Assembly: GCA_000018565.1 (NCBI GenBank)
Contig: CP000875.1
Span: 2,743,199 to 2,807,198 of the forward strand
Source of the DNA: Herpetosiphon aurantiacus DSM 785
Lineage (GTDB): Bacteria; Chloroflexota; Chloroflexia; Chloroflexales; Herpetosiphonaceae
DNA length: 64,000 nt
Reading direction: 5' to 3'
Shown: one piece after another, positions 26,362 to 35,734 of the stretch
Layout: every line of letters begins with the position of its first letter
Position numbering within the stretch: position 1 is the first letter of the stretch
Position numbers and translations under genes: made by a program
The notes under the pieces: model-generated
What the model was told of the DNA's origin: nothing
Databases searched by the model: none
What the model saw: the letters and a program-made list of their open reading frames with translations, nothing else

Positions 26362-26440
26362 CGATTCCTACAAGCATACTGATGTCAAGGTTTAAAAACA
26401 GCAATTAATCCTGACACAATGATGACATCCTACGAAGCAT

Positions 26441-26465
26441 CATAGCACTCGTCAAAAGTGCTATG
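26441..26465. promoter_or_regulatory. Inverted repeat in the divergent polysaccharide-locus promoter region
   Basis: CATAGCACT / AGTGCTATG, a 9-base perfect stem with a 7-base loop, lies between the divergent starts at 26361 and 26555. It could be a shared operator. A -10-like TATGCT follows at about 26511-26516 on the plus strand, without a good -35. Confidence 0.4.
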
Positions 26466-26554
26466 GCTAGGGTGTACCGTTAGACCATACGCAAGTACCT
26501 CTTCCCCGATTATGCTACAGCTATCTACTATTTTCATATCAAGGAATAGTCCCA

Positions 26555-27376
26555 ATGGGAGACATTCGCTACCACCAATGGAAACATGAGCCTTTAACCG
26601 AAATGCCACATATTTCGGTAGTGGTTCCCTGTTTCAACGAACAGGAACGTATTCTACCAACCATTGGCGCAATTATGGCATGTTTTTGTACGCTCGGACG
26701 GCCATGGGAATTAATCATTAGCGATGATGGATCAACCGATCAAACCGTTGCCATAATCGAAGAACTTGGGTTTGCCAATATTAACTTGTTGAAAGCGCCT
26801 TGTAACCAAGGCAAAGGCAGTGCCGTTCGGGCAGGGATAATAGCTGCACGTGGTGATTTTATTCTCTTTGCAGATGCTGATAATTCAACCCCAATTGAGC
26901 AAATTCATCAGTTGTTACCATTGCTTGAAACAGGTGCCTATGATCTCGCGATTGGCTCTCGCGCAACTATTGCAGCTCACACCCAACATCGCAGTCTCGT
27001 TCGCCGCACGATGAGCGCAACCTTACGTGCAATTGTTCACTATGGGTTACAGTTGGACATCTACGATAGTCAATGTGGCTTCAAAGTCTTTCATCAGAGT
27101 GTTGCAAAACACTTAGTTCAGCTTCAAACCATGCCAGGCTTTGCTTTTGATCTTGAATTGTTGTTTCTCGCCAAAAAATATCACTACCAAATCATTGAAA
27201 TTTCTGTCGAATGGATCGATGCGCCCGGCTCAAAAGTCCATCCTATTCGCGATACATACCGCTTTATTCGTGACATTCTGAAAATTCAAATTAATAACCT
27301 GCGAGGTCGCTATGCCAAACCGTGGCTTAAGGCTCGTCATCGTGACAACCTTCCCTCCAAGCACTGGTACGCTTAA
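26555..27376 (+). CDS. Family 2 glycosyltransferase (dolichyl-phosphate glucosyltransferase-like)
   Basis: Transfers a sugar from a nucleotide sugar to a carrier lipid or glycan at the inner membrane face. 273 residues. The GT-A fold begins ISVVVPCFNEQERILPTIGA, with DDGSTDQT, the metal-binding FADADNSTP and IDIYDSQCGFKVF-type segments (seen as LDIYDSQCGFKVF) near 170-185. This pattern is typical of the ALG5/DPM1-like branch that loads polyprenyl phosphate. AAGGAA lies upstream of ATG 26555. The last 65 bases overlap the next gene, so translation is coupled. It heads the seven-gene operon that ends with the flippase at 32440. Confidence 0.92.
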   Translation: MGDIRYHQWKHEPLTEMPHISVVVPCFNEQERILPTIGAIMACFCTLGRPWELIISDDGSTDQTVAIIEELGFANINLLKAPCNQGKGSAVRAGIIAARGDFILFADADNSTPIEQIHQLLPLLETGAYDLAIGSRATIAAHTQHRSLVRRTMSATLRAIVHYGLQLDIYDSQCGFKVFHQSVAKHLVQLQTMPGFAFDLELLFLAKKYHYQIIEISVEWIDAPGSKVHPIRDTYRFIRDILKIQINNLRGRYAKPWLKARHRDNLPSKHWYA

Positions 27377-28538
27377 TGAGTATGCCTGGCATTTCGTGCG
27401 GGCTTTTCAACAAAAGCGCGAAATTCGTGAGATTATTGTCTTAGCCGATGAGCTTGCCAGGCCAGAACCAGAGCTACCAAATCAAATTAATGGTATTTCG
27501 CTCCAAATACAGCGTTGTTGGCAGTTTAATCGTTGGGATACTGCCCAGCGGCTTATGCGTGAGATTGAACAAATTAACCCTGACGCCGTGTTATTCAATT
27601 TGCAATTTGCAACCTTTGGCAATCGCCGTATTCCAGCAGCCTTAGCACTATTAACGCCAGCCTTGGTTCGCCAAAAAGGCATTCCAAGTATTGTTTTATT
27701 GCATAACATCATGGATACAGTGGATCTTAAGCAGGCTGGGTTTGCTGGCAATCAATTAATCAATTGGCTTACAAAATTCGCTGGGCGCATTATTACCCGT
27801 CAATTATTACGCGCTGATTTAGTTGCGGTAACAATTCCACGCTATGTCGAAATCTTAGAACAAACCTATGCAGCAACGAATGTGCTTTTAGCTCCCCATG
27901 GAGCCTTTGAAACGCCGCCACCTCCAACGGCTCCAAGCACCGATTGCTGGCGCTTTTTAGCTTTTGGAAAATTTGGTACTTATAAAAAAGTTGAAACCCT
28001 GATTGAAGCATTTGCTCAAGTCCAAACCAAGCATCAACAACCCATGGAATTAGTGATTGCAGGCTCTGACAGCCCAAACGCAGCTGGTTATTTAAACACT
28101 GTTCAACAGCAATATGCCCATGTTCCTAATGTACTCTTTACTGGCTATGTTCCAGAAGAAGCCGTTGCAGGCTTGTTTCAATCGGCAACAGCCGTTGTTT
28201 TTCCCTATACCAGTACCACTGGAAGCTCGGGAGTGCTCCATCAGGCAGGATCATATGGTCGCGCCGCGATCTTGCCAAACCTCGGCGATCTTGCCGATAT
28301 TATCAGCGAAGAGGGTTTTGATGGCGTGTTTTTTGAACCTGAAAACGTTACCAGCCTCGCTTTAGCCCTTGAGCAATTGCTGCTTGACCCTGCAAGATGC
28401 CATGCGTTAGGGATGCAGAACTACGCTGCTGCTTGTGGCTTACCAATTAGTGATGTTGCTGATTGGTATCTTTTGCATCTGCAAACCTTGCTGCGTCAGC
28501 CAGCAATTGCACCAAGATTTCAACAGGAGGTTTTATGA
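27312..28538 (+). CDS. Family 4 (GT-B) glycosyltransferase
   Basis: 408 residues from ATG 27312, with GAGG 5 bases upstream, inside the end of the GT2 gene. N-terminal Rossmann half: LRLVIVTTFPPSTGTLNEYA, then ADLVAVTIPRYVEILEQTY. C-terminal half: FLAFGKFGTYKKVETLIEAF, VLFTGYVPEEAVAGLFQSA and VVFPYTSTTGSSGVLHQAGS, which hold the GT4 nucleotide-sugar site (the usual EX7E region is altered). It probably adds a sugar to the lipid-linked chain started by its neighbour. The stop overlaps the start of the STAS gene by 4 bases (ATGA). Confidence 0.9.
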   Translation: MPNRGLRLVIVTTFPPSTGTLNEYAWHFVRAFQQKREIREIIVLADELARPEPELPNQINGISLQIQRCWQFNRWDTAQRLMREIEQINPDAVLFNLQFATFGNRRIPAALALLTPALVRQKGIPSIVLLHNIMDTVDLKQAGFAGNQLINWLTKFAGRIITRQLLRADLVAVTIPRYVEILEQTYAATNVLLAPHGAFETPPPPTAPSTDCWRFLAFGKFGTYKKVETLIEAFAQVQTKHQQPMELVIAGSDSPNAAGYLNTVQQQYAHVPNVLFTGYVPEEAVAGLFQSATAVVFPYTSTTGSSGVLHQAGSYGRAAILPNLGDLADIISEEGFDGVFFEPENVTSLALALEQLLLDPARCHALGMQNYAAACGLPISDVADWYLLHLQTLLRQPAIAPRFQQEVL

Positions 28539-28867
28539 ATCGGCGACTTGACCCAGCCTATAAAACCGAAATTTTGTATCTCGAAGGCCGTTTTGATGTG
28601 CATAGCCTGATTCAATTACGTACATGGCAGCCGAATGCCACCATGCCGCATATTATTTTAGAGTTAAGCCAAGTTAATTTTGTTGACTCGGCAGCCTTAG
28701 CTTGGATGGTACGCTTAAACAAGAATGTTAGCAATATCCAGGGAAGCTTAACCATTTGTGGATTGCAACAACCAGTTCAAATTATTCTAGAGCTAACTCG
28801 ACTTGATCGCGTGTTATCGCTCACCGAAACACTTGATCAGGCTCTTGCAAAAGTTGGCGAATACTAG
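28535..28867 (+). CDS. STAS-domain anti-sigma factor antagonist
   Basis: 110 residues from ATG 28535 with AGGAGG upstream and a 4-base overlap with the GT4 gene. Single STAS domain: ILYLEGRFDVHSL, then IILELSQVNFVDSAALAWMV, where the Ser of VDSAAL is the expected phosphorylation site. It ends ALAKVGEY. In partner switching, the unphosphorylated form binds an HATPase kinase and frees its target; the kinase encoded at 30377 phosphorylates it and the PP2C at 28875 removes the phosphate. All three are in this operon, with a second STAS gene at 30792. Confidence 0.92.
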   Translation: MNRRLDPAYKTEILYLEGRFDVHSLIQLRTWQPNATMPHIILELSQVNFVDSAALAWMVRLNKNVSNIQGSLTICGLQQPVQIILELTRLDRVLSLTETLDQALAKVGEY

Positions 28868-28874
28868 TTGGCGA

Positions 28875-30368
28875 ATGCACATGAACATGCTTTTACAAAA
28901 CATCCCAGCGTTTGAAACCATTGCCACGGCTTGGCTCAAAACGGGCATTCAAGCATTTGGCTTATGGGTTGATAGCCGCTATCAACAAGTTTGGCCGCCG
29001 AGTAATACGATCACAACGGTTGCATTTCGTGCGCCGCTAGTTGTAAATGGTCAAGCAATTGGCGAATTACATATTGCCAGCGACCGCCAGAATTGTAGCC
29101 AAGAACGACTAGATGCTGATGCTGGCTTATTAGCGGCACTTTTGCAATATGAACATAATGTCCATTTATTAACTGATGAATTAATTGATTGTCAAGATCA
29201 ACTTGTTACGTTATATGATATTTGGACTTCTATGGGTCAACATGGTGACTTAACTGCCCTTATGCAATCGCTGATGCGCGAGGTCGTTCGATTAACCAAA
29301 ACCTCGAATGCTTGGATTAGTTTTGCTTCAGGTTTAGGCGTACAACATATTATAACCCATGGTTTTGTGCCAATATCAGAGCAAATGTTGCGCTCAATCC
29401 AGACAAATCAGTTTGCACTATTTACCAAACACGATCCAATTTGTCAACATTTAGATATTGTAAATCTCTTGTGGATGCCTATTACGATTCGTTCAGTAAT
29501 TATTGCCGGTGGGCTAGGAATTTGCAATAAAACAGGTGAGTTTAGTGCAACCGATATTAAATTTGTTCAAGCAATTTGTGAGCATATTAGCCTTCAACTT
29601 GAACAGCAGATGCTTTATCAAGAAAGTTTAGCCAAGGCTCAAATGGAATCCGAGTTAGCCTTGGCGCAACGAGTACAACAACGTTTGTTGAGCACTCCTC
29701 TGCCAAGTGTGGCCGATATACAATTAACTGCCCATGCCAAACCAGCCCGGATTATTGGGGGCGATTTCTATGATGTGCTTCAACGGCCAGATGGAAGCGT
29801 TGCCATTATGGTTGGTGATGTGGTTGGCAAAGGTGTTGCTGCCGCATTATTGATGATGCTAAGCCGAACGGCTCTTAGAAATGCTGCGCTGGCAACCCAT
29901 GATCCAGCAGCAATTCTTGAACGTACCAATATGGATCTTTACGACGACTTAACCACGGTTGGGGTATTTATTACGGTCTTTGTGGCAATTTATCATCCCA
30001 AAACCCATATGCTGTGGTATGCAAATGCTGGCCATGCCCCTGTATTGATCTTTCGCAATCAGCAAACCCAGTTGCTCGAAGCTGATTGTCCGCCAATAGG
30101 AGTGCTGCCACAACTTTGTGCTGGTAGCCATGCCCAAATTATGAATCCAGGCGATATCCTGATTGGTGCAACTGATGGCTTTAATGAAACTCATAACCAA
30201 TATCAAGAGATGTTTGGGTATCAGCGACTCTGCCAACTCCTGACCCAGCATCATGAATTATCAGCAACAGCCTTATGTAACCTTTTCTTTCAGCAAGTTG
30301 AGGCCTTTGGCAATAGTTGTGTTCAAGAAGACGATCGCACAATGATTATATTAAAGACCAACCCATGA
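28875..30368 (+). CDS. GAF-PP2C (SpoIIE/RsbU-type) serine phosphatase
   Basis: 497 residues from ATG 28875, seven bases after the STAS stop; a further ATG lies at 28881 and the ribosome site is weak. Residues about 20-90 are a small alpha/beta region and about 100-260 look like a GAF sensor (LVTLYDIWTSMGQHGDLTAL, FSATDIKFVQAICEHISLQL). A linker helix (ESELALAQRVQQRLL) leads into the PP2C/SpoIIE domain with metal ligands in IIGGDFYDVL, VGDVVGKGVAAALLM, YANAGHAPVL, ILIGATDGFNE and QEDDRTMIIL. It should dephosphorylate the STAS proteins and respond to a cytosolic signal sensed by the GAF part. No membrane helix is present. Confidence 0.92.
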   Translation: MHMNMLLQNIPAFETIATAWLKTGIQAFGLWVDSRYQQVWPPSNTITTVAFRAPLVVNGQAIGELHIASDRQNCSQERLDADAGLLAALLQYEHNVHLLTDELIDCQDQLVTLYDIWTSMGQHGDLTALMQSLMREVVRLTKTSNAWISFASGLGVQHIITHGFVPISEQMLRSIQTNQFALFTKHDPICQHLDIVNLLWMPITIRSVIIAGGLGICNKTGEFSATDIKFVQAICEHISLQLEQQMLYQESLAKAQMESELALAQRVQQRLLSTPLPSVADIQLTAHAKPARIIGGDFYDVLQRPDGSVAIMVGDVVGKGVAAALLMMLSRTALRNAALATHDPAAILERTNMDLYDDLTTVGVFITVFVAIYHPKTHMLWYANAGHAPVLIFRNQQTQLLEADCPPIGVLPQLCAGSHAQIMNPGDILIGATDGFNETHNQYQEMFGYQRLCQLLTQHHELSATALCNLFFQQVEAFGNSCVQEDDRTMIILKTNP

Positions 30369-30376
30369 GGTCGTGT

Positions 30377-30805
30377 ATGGTTGATATTGTTATCCCAGCT
30401 AGAATTGATTTGCTTGTCGAGATTGCTAGTACGGTTCGGCGATTCCTCCAAACGTTGCCCATCATTGAACAGCATCCGCAGCTTATCTACAATATTGAAC
30501 TCGCTGTGCATGAAATTTGTACCAATATTATCACCCATGCCTATGAATTCAATAATGCTGGCTCGATTGCCATTAATGTCCGATTTTATTCACTAACCAA
30601 TCAGCTTGAAATTAATATTTATGATTGGGGCAAGCCGTTTTATGCCGATCAACGCAGATTACCCGATCTTGAGCATGGGCAAGAGGGTGGGTATGGATTA
30701 TTTATCGTTGAACAAGTGCTGGATTCGCTATGTTATCGACGCACTGCAACAGGCAATCATTGGCAGTTAATCAAACAATTAGGAGCAACATATGAGCATT
30801 GCTAG
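30377..30805 (+). CDS. RsbW-like HATPase serine kinase/anti-sigma factor
   Basis: 142 residues from ATG 30377, with GAGG six bases upstream; ATG 30365, which overlaps the phosphatase stop as ATGA, is a possible alternative. HATPase_c_2 fold: N-box NIELAVHEICTNIITHAY, G1 box INIYDWGKPF and G2 region GGYGLFIVEQVLD. The family binds ATP, phosphorylates STAS antagonists and sequesters either a sigma factor or another effector. No sigma factor gene is adjacent, so the effector may be one of the glycosyltransferases, the flippase, or a remote sigma factor. It overlaps the next STAS gene by 14 bases. Confidence 0.9.
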   Translation: MVDIVIPARIDLLVEIASTVRRFLQTLPIIEQHPQLIYNIELAVHEICTNIITHAYEFNNAGSIAINVRFYSLTNQLEINIYDWGKPFYADQRRLPDLEHGQEGGYGLFIVEQVLDSLCYRRTATGNHWQLIKQLGATYEHC

Positions 30806-31127
30806 CCAAACGAAAGTAATTAATATTGGTATTTTAACCCTCAGCGATCGCTTTGATATCGCCGCATTATCAACCTTTCGCCAAGCAGCCGATCACATTC
30901 TGGCCCAAACTAACTACCTTGTGATTGATATGGCTGCGGTGAGTTTTTTTGATAGCGCTGGGATGGCGGCATTAGTAAATGTGCTTAAACGTGTTCGCGA
31001 ACAAGCAGGTGATATTCGCGTTGTTTGGCCAATAGCCGAAGCTGCCCGCCGAATTGTCAGTCTCACAAAGTTTGATCGCGTCTTCACTAGTAGCCCATCG
31101 GTTGAATCAGCCTTGAGTATCTGGTAG
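30792..31127 (+). CDS. Second STAS-domain anti-sigma factor antagonist
   Basis: 111 residues from ATG 30792 with AGGAG upstream. Single STAS domain: NIGILTLSDRFDIAALSTFR, VIDMAAVSFFDSAGMAALVN (Ser of FDSAGM is the predicted phosphosite) and ARRIVSLTKFDRVF. It is closer to SpoIIAA-type antagonists than the first STAS protein. Two different STAS proteins with one kinase and one phosphatase suggest either two outputs or a sensor/antagonist pair. The flippase gene starts 44 bases downstream. Confidence 0.92.
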   Translation: MSIASQTKVINIGILTLSDRFDIAALSTFRQAADHILAQTNYLVIDMAAVSFFDSAGMAALVNVLKRVREQAGDIRVVWPIAEAARRIVSLTKFDRVFTSSPSVESALSIW

Positions 31128-31171
31128 ACCATAGCGCAAATAGCTATCTAAGCTCTATTGAAGGATGCCCT

Positions 31172-32440
31172 ATGCGTATAGTATCCCTACCAGCTCGTCA
31201 ATCGATTCAGCGTTTGCTCGGCGAGCATTTAAAAAAACGTCCAGGCCTGTGGCTCTTTATAAGCATGATGTTGGTTAATGCAGGGAATTATGGGTTTAAT
31301 GTTTTGGTCGGGCGCTGGCTTGGGCCATCGGCTTACGCCGAAATTAATTTAATGATTACCTTGTTTTTGATTGCAACCTTTATTACAAGTGGCTTGCAGA
31401 TGAGTGCTGCTCGAGCAATTGTTGGCTCAAATAACCAGGCTATCTTAACCATGTTGCGACGGGTTGCTTGGGTTTGTGGTGGCTTAAGCTTGCTCGGTTT
31501 GGGGCTTTTTGCAGCATTTTGGCAAACCCTGTTTCACACAGCTAGTGCCAGCCCATTTATTATCTTAGGGGTTGGGCTAGCCTGTTATTATGCCTTGGGC
31601 GTTGAGCGCGGTATTGCCCAAGGATGTGCGCATTTTGGGCGCTTGGCTTGGAATTTTCAGATCGAGATGGCTGTTCGACTGATGGGAGCATGCGTCTTTG
31701 TTGGATTAGGTATGGGTGTCGCTGGTGCAACGATCGCTTTAAGTAGTTCGATTGTCATTGCATGGTTGGATAGTAGGAGATCTTATGCTACGGTTGAGCA
31801 ACATAGAACGAACAATTCTATCCAGCTGCAAATGATGCTTCCGATTATCATCCATCTTTTGGGTCAAGTTTTAATTAATAATAGCGATGTGTTGTTGGTC
31901 AAAGCATGGTTTCCGGCAATGATTGCTGGCCAATATGCAGCCTTAGCGCTCATAGGACGGGTTGTGTTTTTTGCAACAGCCACCTTAGGTACCATTCTCT
32001 TTCCCCGAGTGTTACGTTCTACCCAACATAGCGAACAACAACGACTTTTCTGGCAAAGTATTATGATAACCGTGGCGATTGCGGGACTGATTACTTTGTT
32101 ATGTAAAATTATACCGCAACTAATCCTTGGATGGCTTTTTGGTGAGGCCTATCTTCCCATCGCAGATTTCTTATGGCTATATGCGGTGGCAACGAGTTGT
32201 TATGCCATTGCTAATATTAGCATCACGTATCAGCTTGCTCAGGATCGTTCATTTGGTGCATGGATTGCTCTGCTTGCAGGTAGCATTCAAATCGGGGTAA
32301 TGAGCTGGTTCAATCAGAGTATTCACCAGATTTTATATAGCCAAGTTGGAGTGATGCTTGGTTTACTATTGGTGCTTATGCTCTACGAATTCTATAGGGC
32401 TCGTGCACGGCAGAAATTCTCAAAATCCAGGGTAATTTGA
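31172..32440 (+). CDS. Polysaccharide flippase (MOP/Wzx-like)
   Basis: 422 residues with 12 or so predicted membrane helices. The start MRIVSLPARQSIQRLLGEHL is cytosolic, then MLVNAGNYGFNVLVGRWLGP is the typical first helix region of Wzx/MOP exporters. Further helices include FITSGLQMSAARAIVG and IIHLLGQVLINNSDVLLVKA, the conserved asn-asp segment of helix 7. The family flips undecaprenyl-linked oligosaccharides across the membrane. Last gene of the operon, followed by a bidirectional hairpin. It explains why glycosyltransferases and a partner switch are grouped: the locus probably makes and exports a surface polysaccharide. Confidence 0.9.
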   Translation: MRIVSLPARQSIQRLLGEHLKKRPGLWLFISMMLVNAGNYGFNVLVGRWLGPSAYAEINLMITLFLIATFITSGLQMSAARAIVGSNNQAILTMLRRVAWVCGGLSLLGLGLFAAFWQTLFHTASASPFIILGVGLACYYALGVERGIAQGCAHFGRLAWNFQIEMAVRLMGACVFVGLGMGVAGATIALSSSIVIAWLDSRRSYATVEQHRTNNSIQLQMMLPIIIHLLGQVLINNSDVLLVKAWFPAMIAGQYAALALIGRVVFFATATLGTILFPRVLRSTQHSEQQRLFWQSIMITVAIAGLITLLCKIIPQLILGWLFGEAYLPIADFLWLYAVATSCYAIANISITYQLAQDRSFGAWIALLAGSIQIGVMSWFNQSIHQILYSQVGVMLGLLLVLMLYEFYRARARQKFSKSRVI

Positions 32441-32453
32441 TTGCGATGTTGAG

Positions 32454-32476
32454 GGGCATGGCTTCACGCCATGCCC
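32454..32476. terminator. Hairpin between convergent flippase and TNTP-protein genes
   Basis: GGGCATGGC / GCCATGCCC, perfect 9-base stem, 5-base loop, 14 bases after the flippase stop and 14 before the end of the minus-strand gene. No strong T tract on either side. Confidence 0.6.
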
Positions 32477-32490
32477 TATTAATTTAGTGC

Positions 32491-33252
32491 TTACTTTGCG
32501 GCCAAGAAACCGCGCTGCAAAATCGATTGAATAATCGAGCGCTGTGGATTGTTTGAGCGCAGCGAGCTTTCTCCCCGCATCGTTTGCGGAAGATAAATGG
32601 TATAGCTAGGAATTGGATTCGTCGCCGTCGCGGTTGGTGTGCTGGTTTCCGTTGGCGTATTGGTCGCGGTTACTGTCGCGGTCGGCGTGTTCGTTGGCGT
32701 ATTGGTCGCCGTCGCCGTTGCCGTTGGTGTGCTGGTTTCCGTCGGTGTATTCGTCGCGGTTGCCGTTGGTGTGCTGGTTTCCGTCGGTGTGTTCGTTGGT
32801 GTGCTAGTTTCCGTCGCGGTTGCCGTTGGTGTGTTGGTCGGCGTGTTGGTTGGTGTGTTGGTCGGCGTGTTGGTTGGTGTGTTGGTCGGCGTGTTGGTCG
32901 GCGTGTTGGTCGGCGTGTTGGTTGGTGTATTGGTTGGCGTGTTGGTTGGTGTATTGGTTGGTGTGTTGGTTGGTGTGTTGGTTGGTGTGTTGGTCGGCGT
33001 TGGGGTTAATGTTGATACACCATACCAAAACCCGCCTTCGACGCTAAAATTGCCACCAGTATGGGCGACACTAGCATCGGCCTGACCAATCGAGCCATGC
33101 AGATCAAAATTGCCGCCAGTGCTATTGCCACCGCCGCTATCAATCGTTGACCAATCGAGGCTAAAAACCCCGCCAGTTTGAGCTTGGGCTAGCTGAACTG
33201 CTAGCATAAGCGCGATCAATGGGATCGCCCACCAGAGCAAACGACGTTTCAT
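32491..33252 (-). CDS. Secreted protein with long TNTP repeat linker
   Basis: 253 residues from ATG 33252, which overlaps the preceding stop by 4 bases (ATGA); AAGGGG lies upstream. Signal peptide about 1-25 ([20 protein letters not shown]). A short domain follows with [20 protein letters not shown] and [13 protein letters not shown], a motif common in secreted proteins of this group. About 130 residues of (TNTP)n/TATP/TSTP repeats come next, then a C-terminal tail ([14 protein letters not shown]). There is no membrane anchor. The repeat probably forms a stiff extended stalk. It is translationally coupled to the S74 protein gene and likely works with it at the surface. Confidence 0.85.
   Translation of the reverse strand: MKRRLLWWAIPLIALMLAVQLAQAQTGGVFSLDWSTIDSGGGNSTGGNFDLHGSIGQADASVAHTGGNFSVEGGFWYGVSTLTPTPTNTPTNTPTNTPTNTPTNTPTNTPTNTPTNTPTNTPTNTPTNTPTNTPTNTPTNTPTATATETSTPTNTPTETSTPTATATNTPTETSTPTATATATNTPTNTPTATVTATNTPTETSTPTATATNPIPSYTIYLPQTMRGESSLRSNNPQRSIIQSILQRGFLAAK
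32640..33003. repeat. 12-base tandem repeat encoding TNTP units
   Basis: Repeats of GTGTTGGT(C/T)GG(C/T) with a 12-base period, most regular at about 32826-33000, encode Thr-Asn-Thr-Pro on the minus strand. Such DNA is prone to slippage, so repeat number may vary between strains. Confidence 0.9.
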
Positions 33253-35561
33253 GCGCGTTGCCCCTTGCTGCGACGACCAAGCATCCACCCCAAGCCCAAT
33301 CCAACTGCGGCAATCGCGATCAACCACAACCATGGGAGACTGGTTTGAGGATTTTGGCTATGTTCCAAGGCTGCGAGTCGTGCATCAAGTGCCGCCATGT
33401 GCTCGGCTTGTTGATCGAGTAATTGAGCTTGTTCGGTGGCTAAATTGTATAAACCTTGGACTCCAGCGAGGGCCACGCCATCAGCATCGACCGTGGCAAT
33501 GTGGCGATCATCAGTGCCTAAACCAAAGGCGGCATAAAAATCTTGGGCGGTTGGGCCAATATGGCGAACTGCTGCACCTTCGCTGTTGTAGCTCCAAGCT
33601 TGTACGGGAATACTGGCAAGCTGATCGAGCACAGCTTGGGGATCGATCGTGGCGAAATTTGATTTGAGATTTTTATCTGATGAATTGGCCCATGTACCGC
33701 CTTTGCTCAGGAAAGCGCCACTTTCAGTTGCCAAAATCGCGCCATCAGGCATATCGACCTTGGTGCTGCTGCCAAACCACGCCCCACCTGGAGCACGCAC
33801 GATAAACTGACCTGGCCCAGTCGTCGAAATACTATCATCTTTGTTGGCTTGTTGACCAGCCCAAACAAAACTCCCAGCGTGAGCAGCGACGGCATTTTCG
33901 CCAGCGGCAACGGTATAATCGGCCAAGGTTGTATTGCCGCTACCACCCAGAATTGCCGATAAGGTGCTGTTGGCATTATTGTTTTGCCCACCGCCGACAA
34001 ATGTACCCGCACCTGCCGCTTGATTGTTGATACCACCAACTACGGAAGCGTAGGTATTAGTGGCATCATTATTGACACCACCAGCCACGACCGAATATTG
34101 GCCAGTCGCTGTATTGGTCTGGCCGCCCCCGACATATGCGCCAGTGTTGGTCGCTTGATTCGATTGGCCACCACCAACTCCGGCGATATTGGAAGAAGCA
34201 GTATTGCCGCGTCCACCAGCAACTACTGAATAGCCACCGCTGGCTGCATTCAGTTGGCCACCACCGATGCTGCTGGTATCGCCACTGGCAGCATTAGTAG
34301 TGCCACCAGCAACTGTGGTGTAGTTGGCGCTAGCGCTATTGCCACTGCCGCCAGCAACCGTCGCACCATCTTCGCTGGCGGTATTGCCATTGCCACCACC
34401 AACCGTGGCATATTGCTGACCAGTTGTATCGCCAGTTACGCCCGCTACGTTATTTGTACCACCGCCGATTGTGCCATAATCGTCGTAAACACGATTGGCT
34501 TGGGCACTGTTGGAATTGCCACCGCCGCTGATTGTGGCATATTGAGCAGCAGCACTGTTGTTGTAGCCACCAGCAACTGTTGAGTAATCATCGCTGGCAG
34601 TGTTGCTGCGGCCACCACTGACGATCGCATAGTTATCGCTGGCAACATTGGCCCGACCACCGCCAACAGTGGCATACATTTGGCTGACGGCCTCGCCAGT
34701 TAAACCTGCGATATTTTCGCTACCCCCAGCAATTGTGCCATAATCATCGTAAATTGTGTTGCCAGTTGTGCCACCACCACCAGCAATTACACTATAGCGA
34801 CTATTATTAATCACATTGTTGATGCCACCACCGATCGTTGACCAAGCGCCGCTGACGTTGTTGGTTTGACCACCGCCAATCACAATGTATTCTTGGCTGG
34901 CGGTATTGTTGATGCCCCCACCGATGGTTGAATAGACATCGTTGCTTGGGCTACCATCGTTGCTGCCGACGCTATTGCCAGCCCCACCACCAATTGAACT
35001 ATAGTTATCGTAGGCGCTATTCAGGCCACCTGAGTTGCCACCACCATTAATTGTGATCCCAATCGCCAACGATGAGGCAGTATTGCCTTCGTAGCCGCCA
35101 ATTAAGTTGGGGCTAAAGCTGTTTTGGCGTGTCCAGAAGCCTGGCAAGGCTAAAGCCAAGGGCGCGGCTGTCACTTGTTGGCGGGGCGTGAGCGTGGTAT
35201 AGCTGCCGCTAGCATCGGCCTTAACTGCTAGCTCGATCCAGCGACTTTCACCATTGAACAAGCCTTCGCTAAAGGTGAGTTCGCTAGTAAATAAACCATT
35301 GCTCACAGTCACATCATTGCGGGTGACTACGCCTAAAGCTGTGCCACCGACTGCGTCAACGTACAAACCAAATTGAAAATCGAACACACCATTTGCCAAG
35401 CTGCCACTTTCGCGTAACATGCCTTGGTAGGTAATTGTTTCGCCTGAAGGTGCTAAAACTGCCGATGGTTGCTGCTTGGTTTGATCTTGGGCAGCAACCG
35501 GTAGCAGCCATGTGCTGGCTAAAACGAGGGCGATTAGCATAAGATAGCGTTTACGAATCAT
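33249..35561 (-). CDS. YadA-head-like repeat protein with C-terminal S74 chaperone domain and membrane anchor
   Basis: 770 residues from ATG 35561 (AAAGGAG upstream); an upstream in-frame start lies inside the ribosome-site region. Signal peptide about 1-25. A domain at about 40-140 ([20 protein letters not shown]) resembles those preceding many S74 proteins. Roughly 25 left-handed-roll repeats follow, of the type TVGGGxxNTASxxYxxVAGG. Then come [11 protein letters not shown] and the S74-like region SDKNLKSNF...[20 protein letters not shown]...GLGTDD, where Lys and Ser/Asp dyads of the intramolecular chaperone lie. A short coiled coil follows, then a C-terminal membrane helix ([20 protein letters not shown]) and a basic tail. 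It probably forms a trimeric surface fibre. No outer-membrane barrel is present, fitting a monoderm cell. Confidence 0.88.
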   Translation of the reverse strand: MIRKRYLMLIALVLASTWLLPVAAQDQTKQQPSAVLAPSGETITYQGMLRESGSLANGVFDFQFGLYVDAVGGTALGVVTRNDVTVSNGLFTSELTFSEGLFNGESRWIELAVKADASGSYTTLTPRQQVTAAPLALALPGFWTRQNSFSPNLIGGYEGNTASSLAIGITINGGGNSGGLNSAYDNYSSIGGGAGNSVGSNDGSPSNDVYSTIGGGINNTASQEYIVIGGGQTNNVSGAWSTIGGGINNVINNSRYSVIAGGGGTTGNTIYDDYGTIAGGSENIAGLTGEAVSQMYATVGGGRANVASDNYAIVSGGRSNTASDDYSTVAGGYNNSAAAQYATISGGGNSNSAQANRVYDDYGTIGGGTNNVAGVTGDTTGQQYATVGGGNGNTASEDGATVAGGSGNSASANYTTVAGGTTNAASGDTSSIGGGQLNAASGGYSVVAGGRGNTASSNIAGVGGGQSNQATNTGAYVGGGQTNTATGQYSVVAGGVNNDATNTYASVVGGINNQAAGAGTFVGGGQNNNANSTLSAILGGSGNTTLADYTVAAGENAVAAHAGSFVWAGQQANKDDSISTTGPGQFIVRAPGGAWFGSSTKVDMPDGAILATESGAFLSKGGTWANSSDKNLKSNFATIDPQAVLDQLASIPVQAWSYNSEGAAVRHIGPTAQDFYAAFGLGTDDRHIATVDADGVALAGVQGLYNLATEQAQLLDQQAEHMAALDARLAALEHSQNPQTSLPWLWLIAIAAVGLGLGWMLGRRSKGQRA

Positions 35562-35679
35562 GATTGTGGCTCCTTTGAATAAAATGCTGCCATGGTTCTG
35601 CACTCTTATCCCTCGTTCACGACGACGCGAGGCTTGAGACCCGAACTATCTAGATGGTGCGGCCTAGGGAATGAGTTTA

Positions 35680-35688
35680 TTTATAGCA
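35680..35688 (-). promoter_or_regulatory. Possible extended -10 for the S74 fibre operon
   Basis: On the minus strand TGCTATAAA resembles an extended -10, 120 bases upstream of ATG 35561. No good -35 is seen. Confidence 0.35.
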
Positions 35689-35734
35689 CCATTAGCGGCT
35701 GAGATCTAGCTGCAAAGAGCCTGAGCCTAAAAAG

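Noticed and set aside
32640-33003. Possible CRISPR or satellite array
   Set aside because: The 12-base period has no spacers and codes for TNTP in frame with a secreted protein.
32639-33085. Long plus-strand open frames rich in VGVLVG or CWSACW across the TNTP repeat
   Set aside because: They are mirror frames of the 12-base repeat; the minus-strand frame has signal peptide, ribosome site and domain motifs.
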